In this document: positions 1 through 7,548 of the stretch, piece after piece | Layout: each line of letters opens with the position of its first letter | How positions within the stretch are numbered: the stretch's first letter is position 1 | DNA from: Bog-756 sp963769905 | GTDB taxonomy: Bacteria > Actinomycetota > Acidimicrobiia > Acidimicrobiales > RAAP-2 | Direction: 5' to 3' | Assembly: GCA_963769905.1 (NCBI GenBank) | Contig: CAVYNG010000002.1 | Span: forward strand, 1-64,000 | Length of the DNA stretch: 64,000 nt | Program-made: the position numbers and the translations under genes | The notes under the pieces: model-generated | What the model saw: only the letters and a program-made list of their open reading frames with translations | Told to the model about the DNA's origin: nothing | Database searches by the model: none

Positions 1-175
1 AATTCCGATCCCAGGCTCCAACTCAGAGGCAAGGTTGGGAACAGAGCGGCCATCCGGCCACAGAACTGAACCTCGAATGCAGCTCCTGCGGCGTCACCGG
101 GCCGATCGGTCACCTTTTGGCAAGGCTCCATCCGCCATCCCCTGGTCGTTGCCGCGGCATCGGTACCTTGGCTCC

Positions 176-862
176 GTGGACAGCCTCCCGGCACAGGGTC
201 GAGATGCAGCCGCGTGGGGAGTTGAATCACCCGGCGAGGCCCGTTGGCCCGCACTGGTGGCGGTCTTGGCAACCATAGGGCTGCAGCTCGTCTTGCCTCA
301 GCGCCTCATCCAAGGGCTCGGGAACCGGAGCCTGATCCCCGCACTCGAAGGAATGTTGTTCCTGGTCCTCGTCATTGCCAATCCCGGGCAGATCTCCAAA
401 GAGGAGTCGCGCCTACGGCTGGTCGGCCTTGCCTTGGTTGCGCTCATCACCGTCGCCAACGTGGTCTCCCTCATCGAACTCGTCCACGCGCTCTTGTATG
501 GGACCAAGGCAGGTGGCCGACCACTCGTCTACGCGGCCTTGCCGATTTGGCTCACCAACGTGATCGTGTTCGGACTTTGGTACTGGGCGCTCGACCGCGG
601 TGGACCAGCTGCGCGCCAGCAGCCTGAGCACCGGCGCCCCGACTTTCTCTTCCCTCAAATGTCGACGCCGGGCTCATCCCCGGGATGGGTGCCGGACCTC
701 CTCGACTACCTCTACACGTCGTTCACGAATGCCACCGCATTCAGCCCGACAGACACGATGCCGCTGACCCCATGGTCGAAGCTGTTGATGATGTTCCAAT
801 CTCTCGCCTCGTTGGTGACTGTCGCGGTGGTCATATCACGCGCTGTCAACGTTCTGAGCTGA
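176..862 (+). CDS. polytopic membrane protein, possible two-TM channel-like C-terminus
   Basis: An open frame runs from position 35, but the first 47 codons look non-coding (Arg/His/Pro rich). I prefer the in-frame GTG at 176, giving about 228 residues. Four or five hydrophobic segments are visible: roughly residues 25-42, 55-70, 83-105 and 120-145, and a last pair around 195-225. The C-terminal stretch TSFTNATAFSPTDTMPLT followed by a hydrophobic helix resembles the pore-helix/filter plus inner-helix layout of two-TM ion channels, but no canonical GYG filter is present. The function is therefore unassigned. It converges on the small membrane gene that follows. The coding assignment is fairly sure; the start is not. 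Confidence 0.6.
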   Translation: MDSLPAQGRDAAAWGVESPGEARWPALVAVLATIGLQLVLPQRLIQGLGNRSLIPALEGMLFLVLVIANPGQISKEESRLRLVGLALVALITVANVVSLIELVHALLYGTKAGGRPLVYAALPIWLTNVIVFGLWYWALDRGGPAARQQPEHRRPDFLFPQMSTPGSSPGWVPDLLDYLYTSFTNATAFSPTDTMPLTPWSKLLMMFQSLASLVTVAVVISRAVNVLS

Positions 863-887
863 CGACGAGGCACATTCGCGTGCCCAC

Positions 888-1169
888 TTACCGGGCGTGG
901 ACCGTGGCGTGGATGAGCATGAACCGCATCGACCAGTACCCAGGTCGTGGCTCGGGAAGCTGGTGCCGGGACCAGAAGAACCCGGTCAACGTCACGGCGG
1001 CGGCGGCGAGCCAGATGATCACCCCTGCGGCCAGGACCCACGTCGTAGTTCCCACTGACATCACGGCGAGGCCTGCGATGGCGACGGCCAGCCCGACGTA
1101 CCCCACTCGCAGTGCCCAGACAGCCATCCTCCAGTGTCCATTGCATTGCAGCTCCGGGGGCTCGTCCAT
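888..1169 (-). CDS. small three-helix membrane protein, hypothetical
   Basis: A 93-residue protein starting MDEPPELQCNG. Two clear hydrophobic helices (about residues 21-37 and 42-62) are followed by a basic/His-rich tail. The open frame extends further upstream, but that part is low-complexity Arg/Pro sequence, so the ATG at 1169 is the best start. The gene is convergent with the preceding membrane protein gene and 25 bp from it. No family recognised. The reading frame is supported by the hydrophobic pattern only. Confidence 0.45.
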   Translation of the reverse strand: MDEPPELQCNGHWRMAVWALRVGYVGLAVAIAGLAVMSVGTTTWVLAAGVIIWLAAAAVTLTGFFWSRHQLPEPRPGYWSMRFMLIHATVHAR

Positions 1170-1552
1170 GCCTGGGATTGTTCCACCGTCGGGCAACAGG
1201 GCGGTTGGCCCTCCAGCTCGGTCCGTGGGTGAGCGATCGATGGGGTCGACCGGCGATGTGAGGCAGGGGTCTCGAGCGGTTGGGGGTCGAGGTCGTGCTT
1301 CAGGCGGACGACCCTGCGAGAGCGGACGGCAGGCCGAAGACAGCCGGCGGTGTACCGCGACCTTCCCAGCGGCACAGATTGCCCGATCTGGGTCTCGGGG
1401 ACGACCCGCACTGGTTTCGCCTCGGAGGTGCGTCCGATACCTGGCGTGGGGGCAGTGCCCCCCAACCCTGCCCTCATTCCCGTTGTGTCCGGGAGTACGG
1501 TACGCCAAGGTTCGGCGAACGCTGTTACCCGACCAGAGGAGGAAGTCCGGCT
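1170..1552. other. 383-bp divergent intergenic region
   Basis: This stretch lies between a leftward small membrane gene and the rightward desaturase. Frames crossing it are Arg/Pro-rich shadows. The only structure noted is a short GC hairpin at 1448-1462 (stem GGGGGC/GCCCCC). It presumably holds divergent promoters, but I cannot point to convincing -35/-10 boxes. Confidence 0.4.
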
Positions 1553-2428
1553 ATGGATGACGCCACCATGCTCGCCGAGCTCCAACCGACCGCCGAGCAC
1601 TTGGTCGACCGCCATCTCGGGATAGCCAAAGAGTGGTTCCCCCACGACCTCGTCGAGTGGCGACCTCCTCCGGAGGTGGGGTGCGCCGAACCCCTGACCG
1701 AAGGTGTCGCCAGCGCCGTGTTCGTCAACGTGCTGACCGAGGACAACCTGCCGTACTACTTCGCTTCGATCGATCATCTCTTCGGCCGGGACGGCGCCTG
1801 GGGCTTTTGGACTCGCCGGTGGACGGCGGAAGAGGGACGGCACTCGATCGTCTTACGGGACTACTTGATCATGAGCGGGCATATCGACCCGGTCAACTTG
1901 GAGCGAGCCCGGATGGCCCAAGTGACCGGCGGCGTCTCCCCTCACGTCGCGACCGTCGCCGACGCGTTCGTCTATCTCGCCCTCCAAGAGTTGGCGACCC
2001 GAATCGCCCACCACAACACCGGGAAGGCGTTGCCCGATCCTGAGGGCTACGCCGTCATGAAACGGGTGGCGGCAGACGAGAACCTCCACTACCTGTTCTA
2101 CCGAGATCTGGTGTCGGCCGCGCTCGAGATCGATCCTTCGGGGATGATGGAGGCCATTAAGCGTCAAGTGCTGACGTTCGAGATGCCCGGTACAGGCATA
2201 CCGAATTTCGCTGAGCACGCAAAGGCCATCGCCCACGCTGGGATCTACAGCCTGGACGTGCACCATGACGCGATCCTCCGGCCGGTGGTTCTTGGCCATT
2301 GGGACGTGGCCGGCAGGGAGGGTCTAACCCCGTCGGCCGAGGTCGCTCGGACCCGAGTGCTGAAATTCATCTCCCGGTTGGGCCGCGCGTCCGCCCGACT
2401 CAAAGAGCCGCGCGTCGCGTTGGCGTAA
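1553..2428 (+). CDS. desA: acyl-ACP desaturase (ferritin-like di-iron, FA_desaturase_2)
   Basis: A 291-residue soluble desaturase that would introduce a double bond into acyl chains carried on ACP, using O2 and reduced ferredoxin. The di-iron ligand set of the stearoyl-ACP desaturase family is complete: E63 (LTEDNLPYY), EEGRH at 93-97, E146 (LQELATR) and DENLH at 175-179. Length and spacing match actinobacterial DesA1/DesA2 proteins. The ATG at 1553 is chosen because AGAGGAGGAAG lies 8 bp upstream; the open frame continues upstream without family similarity. No ferredoxin gene is adjacent. Role in membrane-lipid or mycolate-like unsaturation is inferred from the family. Confidence 0.9.
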   Translation: MDDATMLAELQPTAEHLVDRHLGIAKEWFPHDLVEWRPPPEVGCAEPLTEGVASAVFVNVLTEDNLPYYFASIDHLFGRDGAWGFWTRRWTAEEGRHSIVLRDYLIMSGHIDPVNLERARMAQVTGGVSPHVATVADAFVYLALQELATRIAHHNTGKALPDPEGYAVMKRVAADENLHYLFYRDLVSAALEIDPSGMMEAIKRQVLTFEMPGTGIPNFAEHAKAIAHAGIYSLDVHHDAILRPVVLGHWDVAGREGLTPSAEVARTRVLKFISRLGRASARLKEPRVALA

Positions 2429-2498
2429 CGCGACCCGCTCCCGGCGATCGGGGCAGCCTGATCGATCCGGTGGCCGGGTGGGAGGAGCCGGGGGGAGG

Positions 2499-2948
2499 AT
2501 GAGCCAACTGCCTGGCGTGTCAACTTGCAAGCGGCGACCGGGAACTGCCTGGCGGACTGATCTATGGAACTCCGTTTTGGCGGGTCGAACACTGCATCGG
2601 ACCATTAGGGCTTGGCACGCTGATCGTGAAGCCGGTCCGGCATGTGACCTCGGTCGGGGCCCTGCTTGATGACGAGGCGATCGAACTTGGGCCGCTCCTT
2701 CGGCAGACTTCCATGATCGTGAGCCAGCTGGTCAACGCTGAGCAGGTTTACAACTGTCTCTGGTCACATGGGGGGGCGAGCCCATTCACATCCACTACGT
2801 CGTCCAGCCAGTGACCAAGAAGCAGACGTCGATCTTTGGTGCTCACGGCCCTCGGTTGCAGACGGCCATGTTCGCCAACGGTGATCTACCCGGATCGGAG
2901 GATGTGGATCGGATTGCGCAGGCTGCCCGCGAACGGTTCTCGGAGTAG
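2499..2948 (+). pseudogene. HIT-family nucleotide hydrolase, frameshifted
   Basis: Read across two frame changes, the region encodes a HIT-domain protein. It begins CLACQLASGDRELPGG, continues with a CIGPLGLGTLIVKPVRHV segment, and reaches VYNCLWSH. A shift in the G-run near 2770-2776 leads to EPIHIHYVVQPVTKKQ and ends ARERFSE. The first shift lies between the ATG at 2499 and the CxxC segment at 2509, where a stop at 2500-2502 blocks the frame. The HIT signature reads H-I-H-Y-V-V-Q, so the third His position is Val; from memory related actinobacterial members look similar. The length, once repaired, is about 148 residues, near normal. Either a recent pseudogene or two sequencing errors, the second in a homopolymer. 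Confidence 0.7.
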
Positions 2949-2996
2949 CACTGAGTGCTGCGCCCATGCGGCGATCTGGGGTAGTCGCGCCCGGTA

Positions 2997-3797
2997 CTAC
3001 CCCTGCGTGCTCAGAAACGGCATCAGCACCTTCCGCCATTCACGAGCGCGGTCGAGATGGAGGTCGTGGCGAGCGCCGGGAATCTCCACGAACCTCGCCC
3101 GAGGGTTTCGACGCGTCATGGCTTCGCCAGCACCTGGTGGCATCGTCCCGTGTTCTGCGCCAACAATAAGCGTCGCGCACTGGACGGCCTCCCAGTCGCC
3201 CCAGAAAGAGCGGTTGGACACATCCCGAAGGGTCTCCTCCATGACGTCAATCGCGAAGGATGGCCAGTAGCCGTCGTCACGTTGCTCCAAGCCGCTCGTC
3301 CACGCGTCGGATATGAGCGACGGGCCACCGAAGAACCGCTGGGCCTCGTCCATCGTGGCGAATGGCACAGGCCAGCTCCTGAGCGACGAAGCAACTTCGG
3401 CGATGGCCGACTCTTCGATCGGGGCGGGATCGGCGTCGACGAGGACCAGCGCCTGGACGAGGTCCGATCGCTGGGCTGCCACCTGAAGGGCTGTGATCCC
3501 GCCCAATGACTGCCCGATCAGGATGACGGGACTCGTCGCCAGGAGCTCGATGATGAACACGACGTCGGCAACGTGCGCAGCAGCTGAGACCTCCGCCGGA
3601 GACCGCTCGCTGCGACCATGACCTCGGGCGTCGGCGGCAACCACATGGAAGCTTTCGCTGAGCCAGCTGGCCGTCTCTGACCACTCGTCTGCCTGACCTG
3701 CAAGGCCGTGTAAGAGCAAGACTGTTCGACCGGAGCCACCGAAGTCACGCCAGGCGAGACGTGAGCCCTGACGAATCTCGGTCTGCCACGTCGCCAT
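2997..3797 (-). CDS. alpha/beta hydrolase
   Basis: A 266-residue cytoplasmic alpha/beta-hydrolase-fold enzyme. The oxyanion-hole motif HGLAG is at 30-34, the loop DARGHGRS at 56-63, the nucleophile elbow GQSLGG has Ser97, and the catalytic His is H244 in GARHDLHL. The acid is probably D121 or the acidic residue in VGAEHG (E215). Family members include epoxide hydrolases, haloalkane dehalogenases and esterases, and the substrate cannot be read from the sequence. It converges on the broken HIT gene and is divergent from the FN3-pentapeptide gene. ATG chosen as the first Met; upstream sequence is unlike the family. Confidence 0.85.
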   Translation of the reverse strand: MATWQTEIRQGSRLAWRDFGGSGRTVLLLHGLAGQADEWSETASWLSESFHVVAADARGHGRSERSPAEVSAAAHVADVVFIIELLATSPVILIGQSLGGITALQVAAQRSDLVQALVLVDADPAPIEESAIAEVASSLRSWPVPFATMDEAQRFFGGPSLISDAWTSGLEQRDDGYWPSFAIDVMEETLRDVSNRSFWGDWEAVQCATLIVGAEHGTMPPGAGEAMTRRNPRARFVEIPGARHDLHLDRAREWRKVLMPFLSTQG

Positions 3798-4101
3798 CGG
3801 CCTCTCCTACCACCGCATGCGCATAGGACCATCGAGAACTGCGCCCGCGACCCGTCGGTAGGGACAGTCCGATGCAGCCGTACAACCGAGCTCAAACGTC
3901 TCTTTCGTCCAATGCACCGAGCTTGACCTGCATGAAAGGGCTCCGAGCACCGACGCTCCTGACCGGAAGCGGTGCTTGTTGGTCGGCCGAGCGGTCAGGC
4001 CGTGCCATTGCCGGTTGTGATTGCATCGCCGTTGCCTTACGTTGGCTCGTAGAGAAGATGTCGACGGTGAGGGGGTCGGGATCCGACCAAGGAGCATCGC
4101 C
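3798..4101. other. 304-bp divergent intergenic region
   Basis: It separates the hydrolase from the secreted FN3-pentapeptide gene. Frames through it are short and unlike known proteins. AAGGAGC at 4089-4095 is the ribosome binding site of the downstream gene. A TTGACC hexamer is visible near 3923, but I see no matching -10 at good spacing. Confidence 0.4.
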
Positions 4102-5136
4102 ATGAGAAACCCCACCCTCCGTACCCTCTCCCTCGTTCTAGTTGGCGCAACCGTCTTGGCGCTCGCGGCGGTTTCTCCTGCCAGCGCGAGGACGCCCAGG
4201 ATCAAGAAGCCAGGCGCCCCCACAGGGGTCAGTGCGGTGCCTCTCGTTGGAGGAGCAGTGGTTTCATGGTCGCCTCCGTCTACGAACGGCGGTTCTCCGA
4301 TCACCGGCTATACGGCCACCGCTTCGCACGGGGGCGAAAGCTGCACGACGAACGGGGCTCTGAGTTGCACGGTGACCGGACTCACCTATTTGCATCGCTA
4401 CGAAATTCGGGTCCGAGCTGCCAACATCGTCGGGCTTGGAAAGGCTGCCAAGGTCATGGTGACGCCGTCAGCATGCAGCTTCCTCGGACCGAACGCTTAT
4501 CTTGTTGGCTGCAATCTGACAGGTGTCGATCTGTCGGGCGTTGATTTGTCCAATGCCAACCTCGCGGGCGCCACCCTGACCAACGCCAATCTCACCAATA
4601 CGAATCTGAGCAGCGCATTCCTTCACGGAGTCGTCTCGGGAGGGATTGTCGGTGTGCCTTTGTCACTCCCGGCCTCATGGAGCCTCGTTGACGGTTACCT
4701 GATTGGTCCTTATGCCGATTTGAGGAACGCGAACCTGAATGGTGCCGCCCTCAGCAATGCGGATCTGAGTGTGGCCAATCTCGGCAAGGCAGATCTGGAC
4801 AACGCCGACCTGAGTGGCGCAAACCTGTCTTATGCGTCTCTCTATGAGACTTCTCTGACTGATGCCAACCTGACCGGGGCTGAAATGAGCAACGCTTACC
4901 TGGACCTCGCCTTTGCCGAAGGGGCCAACTTCACAAACGCAGACCTGACCTCCGCGGCGATGGAGGCGGCCGACTTGCAGGGGGCAATCCTGGCCGGAGC
5001 CAACCTGACGGCCGCTGACTTGAGCACGGCCCACCTGGACGGCGCCGACTTCGTCGGGGCCGTTTGGTCCAACACGATCTGTCCCGACGCTTCCAACAGC
5101 AGCAACGACGGCGGAACCTGCGTCAACAACCTCTGA
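4102..5136 (+). CDS. secreted FN3 - pentapeptide-repeat protein
   Basis: A 344-residue exported protein. Residues 1-30 form a Sec signal peptide (basic start, long hydrophobic core, SPASA before the cut). About 35-120 is one fibronectin type III domain (APTGVSAV at its start, GGSPITGYTATA in the middle) with a Cys pair CTTNGALSC. From about 135 to the end are A(D/N)LxxAxL pentapeptide repeats, which fold as a right-handed beta-helix. Start fixed by AAGGAGC 7 bp upstream. The FN3 unit, including the Cys pair, matches the units of the giant repeat gene at 30-41 kb. Pentapeptide proteins are usually cytoplasmic, so an exported one joined to FN3 is unusual. Likely a cell-surface binding or spacer protein; the ligand is unknown. 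Confidence 0.85.
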   Translation: MRNPTLRTLSLVLVGATVLALAAVSPASARTPRIKKPGAPTGVSAVPLVGGAVVSWSPPSTNGGSPITGYTATASHGGESCTTNGALSCTVTGLTYLHRYEIRVRAANIVGLGKAAKVMVTPSACSFLGPNAYLVGCNLTGVDLSGVDLSNANLAGATLTNANLTNTNLSSAFLHGVVSGGIVGVPLSLPASWSLVDGYLIGPYADLRNANLNGAALSNADLSVANLGKADLDNADLSGANLSYASLYETSLTDANLTGAEMSNAYLDLAFAEGANFTNADLTSAAMEAADLQGAILAGANLTAADLSTAHLDGADFVGAVWSNTICPDASNSSNDGGTCVNNL

Positions 5137-5335
5137 TCCATCGAACAATCCTGCTGCCTGGGGCGTCGCTTGGGCACTCCAAATGTGCCTGATTGAGCCG
5201 GACGTCGACTCACTCGGCTTCGCCGGACCAGCGGGTGTTGCGACCACGGAGTTCGTGTCCGGGTCCACGCCCACCTCCACTCACGTCCTCTCGGTAGCCG
5301 TATCCGGCGGCGGCATCGAGGGACCCCGGATTGCT

Positions 5336-5740
5336 TCAACCCAGCAGGTCGACGAGGAGCGCCACCACGCGTGAATTGATCTCGTCGCGGATCGGGCGGA
5401 CCTCCTCCAGCGACATCCCGGCTGGATCGGGCAACTCCCAGTCGACGTACCGCGCTCCGGGGTAGACCGGGCATGCGTCGCCGCATCCCATCGTGACGAC
5501 GACGTCGGCGGTTCGAGCCATCTCGTCGGTGAGTCCAGTCGGCTGACGGCCGTTGATGTCGATGTCCCACTCGGCGAGAGCGTCGACCACAGCCGGGTTC
5601 AGTCGGTCACCTGGATCCGATCCCGCCGAGAGCACGGCCACCCTGTCTTCGGCCGCCCGCTCCATCAGGGCGGCTCCCATCTGAGAACGACCCGCGTTGT
5701 GGGTGCAGAGGAAGAGGACGGTCGGTCGCGTCGCGCTCAT
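5336..5740 (-). CDS. arsC: arsenate reductase, low-molecular-weight phosphatase family
   Basis: A 134-residue enzyme reducing arsenate to arsenite. The P-loop CTHNAGRS at residues 12-19 has the nucleophilic Cys12, and VTMGCGDACP supplies further redox cysteines. The family is thioredoxin- or mycothiol/mycoredoxin-coupled; which applies is not evident here. It is the last gene of a leftward three-gene operon, and its ATG overlaps the TGA of the aquaporin by one base (TGATG). Arsenite produced here could leave through the adjacent channel. Confidence 0.93.
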   Translation of the reverse strand: MSATRPTVLFLCTHNAGRSQMGAALMERAAEDRVAVLSAGSDPGDRLNPAVVDALAEWDIDINGRQPTGLTDEMARTADVVVTMGCGDACPVYPGARYVDWELPDPAGMSLEEVRPIRDEINSRVVALLVDLLG

Positions 5741-6471
5741 CAGGAGGTCACCTCGACCCGCTCGTCGGCGTGCGGGAAGACGACGTCAGCCGCCTCCTCG
5801 GGCGTCACGCCGGGATACAGGATGAGGATGATCGCGAGCGCGCACAATCCCCCGAGCACCTGTGCGATGACGAAGATCGGCATGGAGGCCGGGGAGATCC
5901 CGGCGAATGTGTTCGAGAACACACGCCCGATGGTGATCGCCGGGTTGGCGAAACTGGTCGAGCTGGTGAAGAAGTACGCCGCTCCGATGTAGGCGCCCAC
6001 GGCGGCGGGGGCCAGCCGCGACCGACCAGAGCGGGCGAGTGCGAAGATCACGAGGGCAAGTCCGACCGTGGCGACGACCTCGGACAGGAAGTGCGGACCC
6101 GAGGCGCGCGCCTTGGTCGAGACCTCGACCGCGGCGAGGCCGAACATGACGTTCGCCGTCACCGCCCCCGTCACGCAGCCGGCAATCTGCACCGGCAGGT
6201 AGGCGGCGGCGTCGCGCCAGGAGAGTCCCCCGAAAGCGGCATCGAGGAACGAGACGATCGGGTTCAGGTGCCCCCCTGACACGGGACCCACCATCAGGAT
6301 GATGGCAAAGAGCCCCCCAGCGGTGGCGGCTGCGTTCTCGAACAGCTGCAGCCCGGTGTTGCCCGGAGACAAACGTTGTGCGGCGATGCCCGAACCGACG
6401 ACCAGAGCGCCGAGGAAGGCGCTGCCCAAGAACTCGGCGACGAGCCGCCGCCAGAGGGGCGAGGTGGTCAC
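5740..6471 (-). CDS. MIP-family channel, probable arsenite aquaglyceroporin
   Basis: About 243 residues with six membrane helices in the aquaporin fold. The first NPA box reads GGHLNPIVS (NPI), and the second is intact in FANPAIT. I choose the GTG at 6471, four bases after the upstream stop; an ATG at 6507 overlapping cadI is the alternative. Position between cadI/arsI and arsC fits AqpS-type arsenite channels, in which ArsC-made As(III) runs out down its gradient. No Acr3 or ArsB pump is seen nearby. Its extended upstream frame is shadow of the preceding gene. Confidence 0.85.
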   Translation of the reverse strand: MTTSPLWRRLVAEFLGSAFLGALVVGSGIAAQRLSPGNTGLQLFENAAATAGGLFAIILMVGPVSGGHLNPIVSFLDAAFGGLSWRDAAAYLPVQIAGCVTGAVTANVMFGLAAVEVSTKARASGPHFLSEVVATVGLALVIFALARSGRSRLAPAAVGAYIGAAYFFTSSTSFANPAITIGRVFSNTFAGISPASMPIFVIAQVLGGLCALAIILILYPGVTPEEAADVVFPHADERVEVTS

Positions 6472-6475
6472 GACT

Positions 6476-6934
6476 TCAGCAGCAGGGTGCCGAGGCAATG
6501 GAGGCATCGGCGTCGGCGCAGCACGTCCCGTCCCCGTCGATCCCGGACTCGGCGGGCGCGTCGGAGAGAACGGCGTAGACCTCCCAAGCGGCTCCGTCGG
6601 GGTCCTCGACCCACACCTTGTCCTGTACGGCGTAGCAGCAGGTGGTGGCCGACTCGTCGCGCGTCGCCAACCCCGATCCCAAAAGGCGTCGGCTCGCCTG
6701 TGCGACCTCCTCGGGGGTCTCCACCTCCACACCGAGATGGTTCAGGGCACCGTCGACGCCGCGCTGGTGTTCCTCGGACGACTCGACCAGCACCAGCTTC
6801 AACGGCGGGTCGGTGACGGCGAAGTTGGCATAACCGGGCCGGAGCTTGCTCGGCTCGACGGCGAAGAGCTTCGAGTAGAAGGCGATCGCCTGGTCGAGGT
6901 CCGAGACGTTGAGGGCGAGCTGTACGCGCGACAT
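6476..6934 (-). CDS. cadI: ArsI/CadI-type glyoxalase-fold protein (organoarsenical C-As lyase family)
   Basis: A 152-residue vicinal-oxygen-chelate protein, strikingly like mycobacterial CadI (start MSRVQLALNVSDL, then PGYANFAV and PPLKLVL). ArsI proteins of this family cleave the C-As bond of trivalent methylarsenicals with Fe(II) and O2. Cys99-Cys100 in TTCCYA match the arsenic-binding pair, and H66 and E118 match two iron ligands. The usual N-terminal His ligand is not at the expected place, as in CadI. The C-terminus ends in a CC-rich tail (GTCCADAD, SAPCC) that may add thiol ligands. First gene of the operon, directly under the arsR operator. CadI-like metal induction versus true ArsI lyase activity is unresolved. 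Confidence 0.85.
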   Translation of the reverse strand: MSRVQLALNVSDLDQAIAFYSKLFAVEPSKLRPGYANFAVTDPPLKLVLVESSEEHQRGVDGALNHLGVEVETPEEVAQASRRLLGSGLATRDESATTCCYAVQDKVWVEDPDGAAWEVYAVLSDAPAESGIDGDGTCCADADASIASAPCC

Positions 6935-6950
6935 GAGGTCCTCCGGCTAC

Positions 6951-7002
6951 ATTGACGGTTGTCGATACGACTAGTCTGTAGATCATATCGACAACTGTCA
7001 AT
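6951..7002. promoter_or_regulatory. arsR operator: two mirrored 17-bp arms
   Basis: Left arm 6951-6967 (ATTGACGGTTGTCGATA) and right arm 6986-7002 (TATCGACAACTGTCAAT) are reverse complements with a single mismatch, separated by 18 bp. Each arm itself contains a smaller dyad of the type TTGACa-gt-TGTCga. The right arm ends 13 bp before the arsR ATG and the left arm begins 16 bp upstream of the cadI ATG, so each could cover one of the two divergent promoters. ArsR/SmtB repressors bind imperfect dyads of this kind and release on As(III) or Cd(II). Confidence 0.8.
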
Positions 7003-7014
7003 GGGAGATTCGTG

Positions 7015-7335
7015 ATGAGTACTCGTGCCGACCGCTGCTGTGCCCCACTGACCGATGCCGCATTGAAGGAGAAGGAGGCCGACGACCTTGCAGCCGTCTT
7101 CTCGGCGCTCGCCGATCCCGTTCGCCTTCGGCTGCTGTCGATCGTGGCCAGTGAGGGAGAGGTCTGCAGTTGCAACCTCGAGGGACCACTCGCCAAGAGC
7201 CAGCCCACCATCTCGCACCACACCAAGGTCCTCGCCGAGGCGGGGTTGATCGTGGGGGAGAAGGATGGCCGTTGGACTTGGTGGCGTGTCGTCCCCGAAG
7301 AGTTGTCGACGATTCGCCGCGTCCTGGGGGGTTGA
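7015..7335 (+). CDS. arsR: ArsR/SmtB-family metalloregulator
   Basis: A 106-residue winged-helix repressor. The sensor Cys pair is VCSCNL, in the alpha-3 position used by classical As/Cd/Pb sensors, and an extra CC pair lies near the N-terminus (DRCCAPL). The recognition helix is around SQPTISHHTKVLAEAGL. The ATG at 7015 has GGGAGA 6 bp upstream; the adjacent GTG at 7012 is too close. Divergent from cadI across the mirrored operator, so it probably represses itself and the cadI-aquaporin-arsC operon. The inducer is inferred to be As(III), possibly also Cd(II). Confidence 0.93.
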   Translation: MSTRADRCCAPLTDAALKEKEADDLAAVFSALADPVRLRLLSIVASEGEVCSCNLEGPLAKSQPTISHHTKVLAEAGLIVGEKDGRWTWWRVVPEELSTIRRVLGG

Positions 7336-7548
7336 AGAGGTACCCCGGCGAGGGGGACGTTCCCACGAAGATCGTCCTCTCGGTGCAGCGGAGGGCCGGT
7401 CCTCTGCCACTCAGTGCGGTCGAGTCCACTCGCCTGCCGGAGGAGCTGACACAGTAGATACGGTGCGGTTCTCCCGGATCCCGTGTCGGCGGCGTCGGCG
7501 GCGTCGGCGACGCCGAGGGCAGACCGAGGTCGGCGCGCGGTGCTCGGC

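Noticed and set aside
1448..1462. GGGGGC/GCCCCC hairpin as a terminator
   Set aside because: It lies about 90 bp upstream of the desaturase start and no gene ends just before it.
7484..7512. GCG/TCG microsatellite as a possible phase-variation tract before the flippase
   Set aside because: It is upstream of the preferred start and made of triplets, so it would not switch the frame.
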